In this document: piece after piece, positions 1-6,803 of the stretch
Position numbering within the stretch: the first letter of the stretch is position 1
Layout: each line of letters begins with the position of its first letter
Assembly (NCBI GenBank): GCA_030639305.1
Contig: DAOWCY010000158.1
Location: 1-17,121, forward strand
Direction: 5' to 3'
DNA length: 17,121 nucleotides
Source: JAGLQA01 sp023135565
GTDB lineage: Bacteria; Acidobacteriota; Aminicenantia; UBA2199
Translations under genes and position numbers: made by a program
The notes under the pieces: model-generated
Told to the model about the DNA's origin: nothing
The model's database searches: none
The model's input: the letters and a program-made list of their open reading frames with translations, nothing else

Positions 1-2
1 CT

Positions 3-56
3 CACTTAAATGATACCACCATTTCTGCTACTTGGAAAAGAAAAAGAGTGTCCTAA
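3..56 (+). other. Possible 3' end of a truncated ORF (transposase tail?)
   Basis: Frame 3 is open from the left edge of the window to a TAA at 54-56, giving 17 residues (HLNDTTISATWKRKRVS). It lies just left of two direct repeats of the kind found near the ends of some insertion sequences, and left of a broken transposase gene. It could therefore be the C-terminus of the gene of an inserted element. The open stretch is too short to recognise a family and may be chance. Confidence 0.2.
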
Positions 57-94
57 GCTTTTTTAAGGGGCATTTGATATGTAGATTGGGCGGA

Positions 95-133
95 TTACTT
101 TATCTGAGCAAAAACGGGTTACTTTATCTGAGC
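95..133. repeat. Two 15-bp direct repeats, probable insertion-element end
   Basis: TTACTTTATCTGAGC occurs exactly at 95-109 and again at 119-133, 24 bp apart. The repeated block ends just before the point where the leftward REP-type transposase reading frame is cut off (stop at 135-137). Repeated subterminal sites of this kind occur at the ends of IS21-type and related elements. The simplest reading is that 1 to about 138 is one end of an inserted element whose body lies outside the window. No inverted partner or target duplication can be checked here. Confidence 0.5.
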
Positions 134-134
134 G

Positions 135-527
135 CTATAGTTTCCTATTATTCCGGCGATTATACCAGGAAGAAAAGGTTTGTTTGATACATTTTGTGTA
201 TTCGGAAAGGTTTCGTAATTTTTTTCTTATCCCGGTTAAATCTCCCAATTTAAGGTCTTTTTTTTGATAGAACTTTTTTAACCGCTCGATTACTTCCCGG
301 TCTGAGAAGTTTTCCCCGGTTTCCATGCAAACCAGCAGGTGGAAATGGTTTGACATGATAGCAAAACCGATGACTTTGACAAAAAAGAGTTCTGAATATT
401 TTTTGATGATTTGAAAGAGTTTTTCTTTTTCATTTTCGCCGAGAAGGAATTCCTGTCCTACGGTTCGAGAAATGATGTGGTAGTAGGCATTTTCGTCTAT
501 CACTTTGAGTCTTCGTATTCGGGCCAT
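135..527 (-). pseudogene. Truncated REP-associated (Y1/HUH) transposase, RAYT-like
   Basis: It encodes 130 residues from the ATG at 525-527. An AGGAGG ribosome site (535-540) lies 7 bases upstream and a good promoter further up, so the longer in-frame start at 587 is wrong. Visible family marks are an N-terminal ARIRRL..YYHIISR strand, the GFAIMSNHFHLLV segment with the metal-binding HxH pair (H61, H63), and a C-terminal helix ending WYNRRNNRKL with candidate nucleophile tyrosines Y110 and Y122. Relatives usually continue with R-x-G and a Trp-rich tail. Here the frame stops at that point, next to direct repeats, so the C-terminus has probably been lost by insertion. Such single-strand DNA transposases move or maintain small palindromic repeats. 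The remnant is probably inactive, although most of the HUH core is intact. Confidence 0.72.
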
Positions 528-558
528 TTCTTTACCTCCTTTCTTTTTTTTATAGGCT

Positions 559-587
559 ATTTTACCATTTTCATTGAGATACGTCAA
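559..587 (-). promoter_or_regulatory. Sigma-70 promoter of the RAYT-like gene
   Basis: Read leftward, a -35 box TTGACG (582-587) and a -10 box TAAAAT (559-564) are separated by 17 bases, with a TG one base before the -10 box. Transcription would start near 552, about 25 bases before the ATG at 527. The in-frame codon at 587 falls in the -35 box, which rules it out as the start. Confidence 0.6.
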
Positions 588-750
588 TAAATTACCTGTC
601 CCTATTTTCCGCTCTCAAAACATAGCAAAATTGAAATTGCGATAAAAAGTCAAAGAAAAAATGCCCCCTTCCAACCTATTGTCAAAAAACATGATGTATA
701 GAAGTTATAAAATTAGACAACGTTTTGGGCGGACACGCCTCCGCGAGGTA

Positions 751-2571
751 CTATCTCTTTTTTTGGGCCGGGGGGAACAACTTCCTGTATATCTTGCGGG
801 CCAGAGGCGCGGCAATACTCCCGGCATCTCCGCCATTCTCTATGAATATCACCATGGCATACTTCGCCTCACGGCGCGGCGCAAAAGAAGCAAACCAGGA
901 GTGCGGCTTAAACCGCTCCTGCTTTACCAATTCATCATATTCGGGGTTCTCCTTGCTGATTATCTGACCGGTGCCGGTTTTACCGCATATATCGAGACCT
1001 TTTATGCAAGCTGCCCAGCCGGTGCCGCCGCTGTTTACCACCCGGAAAAGCCCTTCTATGACAATCTCAAAATTTTTCTTGTCTATAGGGATTTGCTCGA
1101 AGCGAGGCTTGAATTCCCGCACTACTTTATCCTTTTTTTCGATCCGCTTTAACAGGTGCAGCGCAGGCTTATTACCACGCAGCGCCACCGTGCCGATCAT
1201 CAACAGCACCTGGGCGGGGGTGACGTCCAACATGCCGTGCCCGATGGCGATGGAAATGGTGTCGCCGGGATACCACTTTTCACCTTTGTTTTTTTCTTTC
1301 CAGGCCCTGGAAGGCACTAAACCGCGCTGTTCATTGGGCAGGTCAACGGCTGTTTTTTCCCCAAGGCCCAATAAGCGGGCATATTTTTTCACTGCGTCGA
1401 TGTCGATTTTCTTGCCGAGCCGGTAGAAATAGATGTTGCAGGAGTTCTTTATGGCATTATATATGTCCATGCTGCCATGACCGCTGCTCTTCCAACAGCG
1501 GCGTACATCATCGTATATTTTCACCGTGCCGGAACAATAAGAGCGGGTGGATGTGTCGATGATTTTCTCCTGCAAACCGGTCAGGCTCATCACGATCTTA
1601 AATACGGAACCGGGCGAATAACGCGCCTGGGTGAATTTGTTGTGCAGGGGCTTATCCGGGTCGTTCACTAAAGCCAGCCACTCTTTCCGGGTAAATGAGG
1701 CGGAAAAAAATTCCGGGTCGAAGTTGGGTTTGCTGACCAAAGCAAGTATCCCGCCGGTGGATAGGTCAACCACACCGACCGTGCCGCGCAGGTCTTTAAA
1801 TAAGCCTTCGATATATTCCTGCAGGTCCATATCTATGGTAAGAACCACACAATCTCCGATTACCGGTTTTGTTTCACCTACTTTTTCCCGGATCATGCCC
1901 AAATTGTCTTTTACCACTTCCTGCAGGCCGTCCTCTCCTCTCAGGTGTTTTTCGTACTGCTGCTCGATGCCGCTCCTGCCGGTGAGGTCGCCTAATTTAT
2001 AACCTTCATCCTTTTCCCGGTTCAATTCCTCAACGGTTAACTCAGACATATATCCCAATACATGGGAGGCGGATTTTTTATAGGGATAGGCCCTGGCCGG
2101 TTCGATTTCGATTTTAAATTCAGGCAGTTCAGTGGAGCGACTTTCTATATAAATGACCTTCTCTAAAGACAAATTCTTCTCGATGGGTATCAAAAAAAAT
2201 TCGGGAAAAACCCGGTACTTTGCCACCCGGCGGGCGATCTCTTGTTTTTCCCTGCCGGTTAATGTGGCGGCAAAAGCGATGGACCGGTCGATATCTTTGG
2301 CGTTTTCCCTGATCAGGAAGAGGCTGAAATTTATCTTATTCTCGGCTATTAATTTGTTATTCCTGTCGCGGATAAAACCTCGCGGCGCTTTGATGCCTAA
2401 GTACTTGCGGATGTTCCGGCTGGCCAGGGTGGTATAATGTCGGTTCTTCAGTATCTGCATGTTCCAGAAAGAAAAAAACAGTACGCCGAAAATTAAAATT
2501 ATAATAATGTTTATTTTTATAGATGTTTTTTTTATGCTCTGTCTGGATACTTTTCTCTTTTCAATATACAT
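751..2571 (-). CDS. mrdA: Penicillin-binding protein 2 (elongasome transpeptidase)
   Basis: Class B penicillin-binding protein that cross-links peptidoglycan during rod-shaped growth, working with MreBCD and RodA on the outer face of the inner membrane. It has 606 residues, normal for PBP2. In order: a basic N-terminus, one membrane span (about 20-37), a pedestal/dimer domain starting APRGFIRDRN (62-71), and a transpeptidase domain. The catalytic motifs are S322-x-x-K325, S377-C-N379 and K531-T-G533. Its start overlaps the end of mreD by 11 bases, so translation is probably coupled. The C-terminus ends shortly after the transpeptidase fold with a basic tail. rodA, a common next gene, is absent here; 751 is followed by 163 bp of non-coding DNA and the transposase remnant. 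Confidence 0.95.
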   Translation of the reverse strand: MYIEKRKVSRQSIKKTSIKINIIIILIFGVLFFSFWNMQILKNRHYTTLASRNIRKYLGIKAPRGFIRDRNNKLIAENKINFSLFLIRENAKDIDRSIAFAATLTGREKQEIARRVAKYRVFPEFFLIPIEKNLSLEKVIYIESRSTELPEFKIEIEPARAYPYKKSASHVLGYMSELTVEELNREKDEGYKLGDLTGRSGIEQQYEKHLRGEDGLQEVVKDNLGMIREKVGETKPVIGDCVVLTIDMDLQEYIEGLFKDLRGTVGVVDLSTGGILALVSKPNFDPEFFSASFTRKEWLALVNDPDKPLHNKFTQARYSPGSVFKIVMSLTGLQEKIIDTSTRSYCSGTVKIYDDVRRCWKSSGHGSMDIYNAIKNSCNIYFYRLGKKIDIDAVKKYARLLGLGEKTAVDLPNEQRGLVPSRAWKEKNKGEKWYPGDTISIAIGHGMLDVTPAQVLLMIGTVALRGNKPALHLLKRIEKKDKVVREFKPRFEQIPIDKKNFEIVIEGLFRVVNSGGTGWAACIKGLDICGKTGTGQIISKENPEYDELVKQERFKPHSWFASFAPRREAKYAMVIFIENGGDAGSIAAPLARKIYRKLFPPAQKKR

Positions 2572-3034
2572 CGAGTTTCTGCTTCATTTTCGGCAAATTT
2601 AAAAGGATAATGCCGGTTAACCCGCTTAAGAGCGGTGGATACAATATAAGGTTTAAACTGATTTTATAACCCAGGATAATTAAGAAAAATATGTTGGCTA
2701 TGAAGTTCGAGATAAACAGGGAAAGCGCTACCAACAAAAATATGAAAATATTTTTCCTTAAATCTAAGTACTTCGATATTTCACTTATTAAATAAGCCGA
2801 AATAGTGCGGGAAAATCCGAATACCCCGGGGAAGCTGCCGCTGAAAAAATCGGTCACCAACCCGATGGCGGCAGCGCTTAAGATGCTTTTTAAAAAACTC
2901 GATTTTACGGCGATATACACCAGGATCAAAAAGAGTAAGTCTATATTTACTTTTAAGACGTTGGTATAGAGGTTGATGGCGATCTGGGCAACCACTAAAA
3001 ATATAAATAAGAAAAACTTGATCCTTCTGTTCAT
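2561..3034 (-). CDS. mreD: Rod shape-determining protein MreD
   Basis: Small integral membrane protein of the elongasome that links MreC to the membrane-bound wall synthases. It has 157 residues, normal for MreD, almost all hydrophobic, with about five spans. The first segment is FFLFIFLVVAQIAINLY, and the segment around AAAIGLVTDFFSGSFPGVFG resembles the conserved glycine-rich loop of MreD. The sequence is weakly conserved in this family, so the call rests on topology, size and position between mreC and mrdA. The start ATG has only a weak ribosome site (GGCGG, about 10 bases upstream). The stop lies inside the first codons of mrdA. Confidence 0.85.
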   Translation of the reverse strand: MNRRIKFFLFIFLVVAQIAINLYTNVLKVNIDLLFLILVYIAVKSSFLKSILSAAAIGLVTDFFSGSFPGVFGFSRTISAYLISEISKYLDLRKNIFIFLLVALSLFISNFIANIFFLIILGYKISLNLILYPPLLSGLTGIILLNLPKMKQKLDVY

Positions 3035-3169
3035 TATATCTACCGCCGCGGCCCGGCTGGGGCCGATTCGTGCTTTTACCGCCTAACCTGATGTGCATAA
3101 GGATGTAAAATTTTACACACAAAAGGCCATAAGGCCCGGGCAGCTTGCAGGTAACTATCTGCCGCTCAT
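3035..3169 (-). promoter_or_regulatory. 135-bp mreC-mreD gap with a 14-bp perfect palindrome
   Basis: Every other gap in this operon is below 30 bp, so this one stands out. It holds TGTAAAATTTTACA at 3104-3117, a perfect 14-bp palindrome, beside a GGCC-TTAT-GGCC inverted repeat (3124-3135) and a GC-rich stretch before mreD. No clear -35/-10 pair is visible, and there is no T-run typical of a terminator. It could be an operator, an mRNA processing site or a remnant of a lost insert. Confidence 0.3.
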
Positions 3170-4018
3170 TTAGAGTGCGCTCTCGCCGGGGGCTTTACCG
3201 TTTTCGGACACCGTGCGCTTTTTTATGATTAATAATTTTTTTATGGGCTTTCCCAAAAAATAAGGTTTCACATACACATCCTGGATTAAATACTTTTTTT
3301 CGATCTCAACCACCCTGCCGATGGGAATATAAGGGGGGAAAATCCGGTCGGTGCCGGAAGTGATAATCTCGTCGCCTACGGCAGCGGGTTTGTTCTCTAT
3401 TAAATATTTGAAAAGACAGATTTTCTCATTACTTCCTTTCAGCAGGCCTTCTAATTTGTCCTTCTCGATGTAGGCGCCTACACCGCTGGTGGCGCTGGTG
3501 ATCAATCTTACCCGGGCTGAAAATACCGAGATGGGCGCTGCGGTTTTACCGACTAATTCAGCGTCGCGGTTCAAAACAGCCATCCCTTTAACAATGCCGT
3601 CTTTAGAACCTGCGTCGATCAAAATACTATCGAGAGGAAAATTCGGGTCGATAGAGATCACATTCGCTTCGATAAAATCCCGGCGCAGGTTTTTTACTTC
3701 AGACAAAAAAGCCTCATCCGCGATTTTTTGCCTTAAGAGATAATTTTCATATTTTAACCGGCTTTGCTTCTTTTTCATGGCTGAATATTTTTTGAACAGG
3801 TTTTTTAAAAACACATAACGTTTTAATCCCTGGGAGACAAAATCGACGCTTTCCCGGAAGGCCACCTGGAATGGCGAAACAATAGAACCGACAATATTTT
3901 GAAACAGCGATTTTTTGTTCTTCAATACCACGTTTGTAGAGATTAATATCAGGTTTAAAAACAGGACGGTTATCAAGATGAGCGCTTTACGCTCTGTAGA
4001 AATTTCATTCCTGTGCAT
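3170..4018 (-). CDS. mreC: Rod shape-determining protein MreC
   Basis: Bitopic membrane protein whose periplasmic domain activates PBP2 and links it to the MreB filament. It has 282 residues, normal for MreC. In order: a short cytoplasmic start, one membrane span (about 12-29), a charged helical coiled-coil stretch (about 60-105) and the beta-barrel domain, recognisable from VISIDPNFPLDSILIDAGSK followed by GIVKGMAVLN and ELVGKT. It lies 29 bp after mreB. The ATG has no ribosome site; the upstream 29 bases are nearly all A/T, so translation may depend on coupling to mreB or on an A/T-rich unfolded leader. Confidence 0.93.
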   Translation of the reverse strand: MHRNEISTERKALILITVLFLNLILISTNVVLKNKKSLFQNIVGSIVSPFQVAFRESVDFVSQGLKRYVFLKNLFKKYSAMKKKQSRLKYENYLLRQKIADEAFLSEVKNLRRDFIEANVISIDPNFPLDSILIDAGSKDGIVKGMAVLNRDAELVGKTAAPISVFSARVRLITSATSGVGAYIEKDKLEGLLKGSNEKICLFKYLIENKPAAVGDEIITSGTDRIFPPYIPIGRVVEIEKKYLIQDVYVKPYFLGKPIKKLLIIKKRTVSENGKAPGESAL

Positions 4019-4047
4019 GTGCTTTTAACGTTTTAAATTTTTAAATT

Positions 4048-5076
4048 TTACATATGCCCGACGCTTTTTAAAAGATGAATGTTATCCAGTATCTTGCCGG
4101 CGCCCAAAACCACGGAAGATAAAGGGTCTTCGGCAATAAATACAGGCAGCGATGTTTCTTCCCGCAGCCTTTTGTCTAAGTTTTTTAACAGGGAACCGCC
4201 GCCGCTGAGAATAATACCGCGGTCGACGATATCCGCCGAAAGTTCAGGAGGGGTTCTTTCTAAGGTGTTTTTCACCGCTTCCACGATGACATGGACAACG
4301 GTTTCCAGGGCCTCCCTGACTTCGTTATCGTTTATATTTATGGTTTTAGGTATGCCGTGGGCCAGGTCTCTTCCTTTGATCTCCATTTCTAAACTTTCAT
4401 CTAAAGGATAGGCGGAGCCGATCCTGATCTTAATGTCTTCCGCGGTGCGTTCCCCTAAGAGCAAATTATATTTCTTTTTGATGTATTGAATAATGGCTTC
4501 GTCCATTTCATTACTGGCTGTGCGGATGGATTTTGAAATCACGATGCCCGACAGTGAAATAACAGCCACATCGGTGGTGCCGCCACCTATATCGACGATC
4601 ATATTGCCGCCCGGTTCCGTTATCGGTAGTTCAGCCCCGATAGCCGCGGCCATGGCCTGCTCGATAAGAAATACTTCACTGGCTTTGGCCCTTAACGCGG
4701 CATCCCGCACCGCTCTTCTTTCCACCTGGGTGATCTCGGAGGGTACGCCGATGACAATGCGCGGTTTCAAAAAATTGACTCCCGACCGGGTTTGTTTAAT
4801 GAAGTATTCCAGCATCTTTTCCGTTATCTCGAAATCCGCGATAACCCCGTCTTTCATCGGCCTTATGGCAACGATATTGGCCGGGGTTTTTCCCAACATC
4901 TCTTTGGCAACGCTGCCTACGGCCTGGATTTTACCGGAATCTTTCTCGATAGCCACCATCGACGGCTCACGGATCAGGATACCTTTTCCTTTTACAAAAA
5001 CCAGGGTGTTGGCAGTGCCGAGATCGATAGCCAGGTCGGAGCCGAACGTATTATACAGTTTAGCAAAAAAGCCCAT
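4048..5076 (-). CDS. mreB: Rod shape-determining protein MreB (bacterial actin)
   Basis: Actin-like ATPase that polymerises under the inner membrane and guides lateral wall synthesis. Its 342 residues match the usual length closely. The N-terminal DLAIDLGTANTLV forms phosphate loop 1. GVPSEITQVERRAV and EQAMAAAIGAELP lie mid-protein, followed by phosphate loop 2 in IVDIGGGTTDVAVISL, and SGGGSLLKNL with the LGAGKIL end close the fold. The start is preceded by GGAG. It begins 12 bases after the stop of the FecR-like gene, so the two are co-transcribed. Confidence 0.98.
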   Translation of the reverse strand: MGFFAKLYNTFGSDLAIDLGTANTLVFVKGKGILIREPSMVAIEKDSGKIQAVGSVAKEMLGKTPANIVAIRPMKDGVIADFEITEKMLEYFIKQTRSGVNFLKPRIVIGVPSEITQVERRAVRDAALRAKASEVFLIEQAMAAAIGAELPITEPGGNMIVDIGGGTTDVAVISLSGIVISKSIRTASNEMDEAIIQYIKKKYNLLLGERTAEDIKIRIGSAYPLDESLEMEIKGRDLAHGIPKTININDNEVREALETVVHVIVEAVKNTLERTPPELSADIVDRGIILSGGGSLLKNLDKRLREETSLPVFIAEDPLSSVVLGAGKILDNIHLLKSVGHM

Positions 5077-5088
5077 TATTCTCCAATT

Positions 5089-6270
5089 TTATTCTTCGAA
5101 AGTTGATATTGTCCTGGTGATGTCGTTCTCCCTATCGTCGGGAGCCACAAGTCTCAGGTTGATCGTATGAGTGCCGATCTTTTTAAAAGTTAGTGTCTCA
5201 AAAAAAGTGCCGTCCGCATTAATCGGAACCGGTCTATTATTGATATATAATTGTCCGTTTTTGTCAGCTTCTCCTCTTATCAGCACCATGTTTCCGCTGG
5301 CGGTAAGGGAGCTAATCACTAATCTCGGCGGTCTGACCGCATTATCCGTTACCTCCACTGAACCGATAGTTTTAATATATCCTATTTTCGACGGCGAACC
5401 TTCTCTTTTATTTTCGAGATCATAAGGGAATACCTGCCAGTAGAATTCATTGGCTTCGAACTTTTGTAGATTGATACTTTCCCGGGTGGTTGACAGGATC
5501 ATGTCATCCAGCAGATTCTCTTTTAGAGCTGATGAGTATATCCTTAACCTATAATTTTTCGCCCCGCGGACGGCCCGCCAGCTAAACCTTACAAAAGAGT
5601 CGCCGGGTTTAGTCAGGGTAATAACTTTGTCTTCAGGAGCGATAAATTCCGGGGCATGTAAAATATCGTGAACATAGGCTTTGCGATTTCTCATTACCAG
5701 CATTTGATTGGCTCTTACACCGAATTCCTGGTTTTCATAACTGAACTTTAGATTGCCCGCGTAGTTCCACATTTCTATCGAATTGGAGGTAATCTTTAAC
5801 CTGCCGGCATCAGGTATGGTTAAAATTTTTTGCACCGGGTCCTCACCTTCGTTAGCGATGGTGATGTCGACTTTCCTGCTTTTTATTTCTTTATTCCAGA
5901 AGTACTCTCCACAATAAAAACAAAATTCCTTAGTTTTCGGCTGATAGTATATATGCGAGCCGGGCAAAACAATAAAAGCGGTTCCAAAACAGTAAAACTC
6001 GAACGCCGTGCGGGAGCCTGTTTTTAAGTACATCTCTTCCGTATGGGACATCTCTTTGATATCCACTGCATCTGCCGCCGTCAGGTTTCTTTCTTTTAGC
6101 GGCCTTTTGCTCCAATAAACGGCGCCCTTCCCGGATATTTTAGTGATCTTAAATTCCGATATCTTTCCTATGCGGGAATCGAAGGGAGCGTTAAAGGAGG
6201 TGAGCAATACCAAAGAAACGGCTAAAATTAATAGGCTCAAAACTATAAATAAGATACGTATCTTCTTCAT
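5089..6270 (-). CDS. Membrane-anchored FecR-domain protein with Fn3- and Ig-like tail
   Basis: It has 393 residues. One N-terminal membrane span (about 5-25) is followed by an extracytoplasmic part. Residues about 65-205 resemble a FecR domain: LKTGSRTAFEF, then a strand-rich stretch ending AGNLKFSYENQEFGVRANQM. Residues about 215-300 look like a fibronectin type III or similar sandwich (VRFSWRAVRGAKNYRLRIYS ... FYWQVFPYDLENKREGSPS). Residues about 315-390 look like a second Ig-like module (LIRGEADKNGQLYINNRPV). It is the first gene of the leftward operon, 12 bp before mreB, so it probably acts at the cell envelope with the rod machinery, but its role is unknown. It is not a classic FecR: no FecI-type sigma factor lies beside it. 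The ATG has no ribosome site. Confidence 0.75.
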   Translation of the reverse strand: MKKIRILFIVLSLLILAVSLVLLTSFNAPFDSRIGKISEFKITKISGKGAVYWSKRPLKERNLTAADAVDIKEMSHTEEMYLKTGSRTAFEFYCFGTAFIVLPGSHIYYQPKTKEFCFYCGEYFWNKEIKSRKVDITIANEGEDPVQKILTIPDAGRLKITSNSIEMWNYAGNLKFSYENQEFGVRANQMLVMRNRKAYVHDILHAPEFIAPEDKVITLTKPGDSFVRFSWRAVRGAKNYRLRIYSSALKENLLDDMILSTTRESINLQKFEANEFYWQVFPYDLENKREGSPSKIGYIKTIGSVEVTDNAVRPPRLVISSLTASGNMVLIRGEADKNGQLYINNRPVPINADGTFFETLTFKKIGTHTINLRLVAPDDRENDITRTISTFEE

Positions 6271-6276
6271 GGCTAT

Positions 6277-6305
6277 ATGGTATCAAAAACGAAAAAAAAA
6301 AGCAA
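6277..6305 (-). promoter_or_regulatory. Candidate promoter of the FecR-mreBCD-mrdA operon
   Basis: Read leftward, TTGCTT (6300-6305), a 17-base spacer with a run of eight T, and TACCAT (6277-6282) form a weak sigma-70-like pair. Only six bases separate the -10 box from the ATG at 6270, so the mRNA would start at or next to the start codon. The gene lacks a ribosome site, which agrees with a leaderless message. The boxes are poor matches, and a second possible -10 (TAAAAT near 6308-6313) has no -35 partner. Confidence 0.3.
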
Positions 6306-6327
6306 CCCCATTTTACAATCATTAAAG

Positions 6328-6357
6328 TTGATAACTATAATGTTTTCATGATATAAT
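6328..6357 (+). promoter_or_regulatory. Sigma-70 promoter of the XRE regulator pair
   Basis: A -35 box TTGATA (6328-6333), an 18-base spacer and a perfect -10 box TATAAT (6352-6357) predict a start near 6364, about 15 bases before the ATG at 6379. Both regulators lie downstream with a 23-bp gap, so one transcript is likely. Confidence 0.62.
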
Positions 6358-6360
6358 GAA
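6345..6360. promoter_or_regulatory. Inverted repeat over the -10 box, candidate operator
   Basis: TTCAT (6345-6349) and ATGAA (6356-6360) form an inverted repeat with a 6-base centre that covers the -10 box of the XRE pair. Dimeric XRE repressors commonly bind such short inverted repeats over their own promoter. The half-sites are only 5 bp and the region is A/T-rich, so chance is possible. Confidence 0.33.
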
Positions 6361-6378
6361 TTTTAGGTAGTGGTAAAC

Positions 6379-6780
6379 ATGAAAATAGAAGAATTTGTAA
6401 AAATTAGAAAGCAGTTGGGTAAAACCCAGAAAGAAATTGCCCGGCTCTTAGGGATTTCCCGGAAAACGGTTGAGAGCTATGAGCAGGGATTTCGAAATGT
6501 ACCGGTAAATGTGGAGAGGATATTATATTACCTCTTTTTTAAACTGAACATGCCCGGTTTGGACGACAGTGTTTTATGCTGGGAGGACAAGACGTGTCCC
6601 CCGGAAATCCGCGAAAACTGCGTGGCCTGGATAGCCAAAGAAGGTTTTTTCTGTTGGTTTTTGACCGGCAAATCTTGTGTGCGGGAAAAGATGCTCTCAC
6701 CGGATAACCCCGGTCATTGTTTTGTCTGCAGCTTCTTCACAGAGAATTTACAAAAAATAAGGGACAGCCGAAAGGCTTAA
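6379..6780 (+). CDS. XRE-family regulator with C-terminal Cys-rich domain (copy 1)
   Basis: It has 133 residues. Residues 5-45 form a Cro/C1-type helix-turn-helix (FVKIRKQLGKTQKEIARLLG, then ISRKTVESYEQG). The C-terminal half holds seven cysteines, C67, C73, C81, C92, C100, C114 and C117, in the pattern CWE-x4-CPP ... CVAW ... FCWFLT ... SC ... C-x2-C-x-FF. This spacing with paired Cys-Trp suggests a metal- or redox-sensing domain; similar Cys-Trp segments occur in other bacterial signalling proteins. A GTG at 6370 is in frame, but the ATG at 6379 lines up with the start of the paralogue and is preferred. It is divergent from the mre operon and shares a 108-bp intergenic region with it. Its target genes and ligand are unknown. 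Confidence 0.78.
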   Translation: MKIEEFVKIRKQLGKTQKEIARLLGISRKTVESYEQGFRNVPVNVERILYYLFFKLNMPGLDDSVLCWEDKTCPPEIRENCVAWIAKEGFFCWFLTGKSCVREKMLSPDNPGHCFVCSFFTENLQKIRDSRKA

Positions 6781-6803
6781 TTCCCCTCCATAGGTAATAG
6801 GAT

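Noticed and set aside
528..587. Longer start for the RAYT-like gene (extra 20 residues).
   Set aside because: The stretch contains the promoter (boxes 559-564 and 582-587) and the AGGAGG site at 535-540, so the ATG at 527 is the start.
661..1426. Rightward open frames of 163 and 151 residues.
   Set aside because: They are antisense to the transpeptidase domain of mrdA, with no recognised motif.
2781..3122. 113-residue leftward frame starting in the mreC-mreD gap.
   Set aside because: It is out of frame with and mostly inside mreD. The peptide is basic and without motif, so it does not explain the gap.
4493..5170. 225-residue rightward open frame.
   Set aside because: It lies antisense to mreB, whose own protein is fully conserved. 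The frame has no ribosome site or family marks and is a codon-bias shadow.
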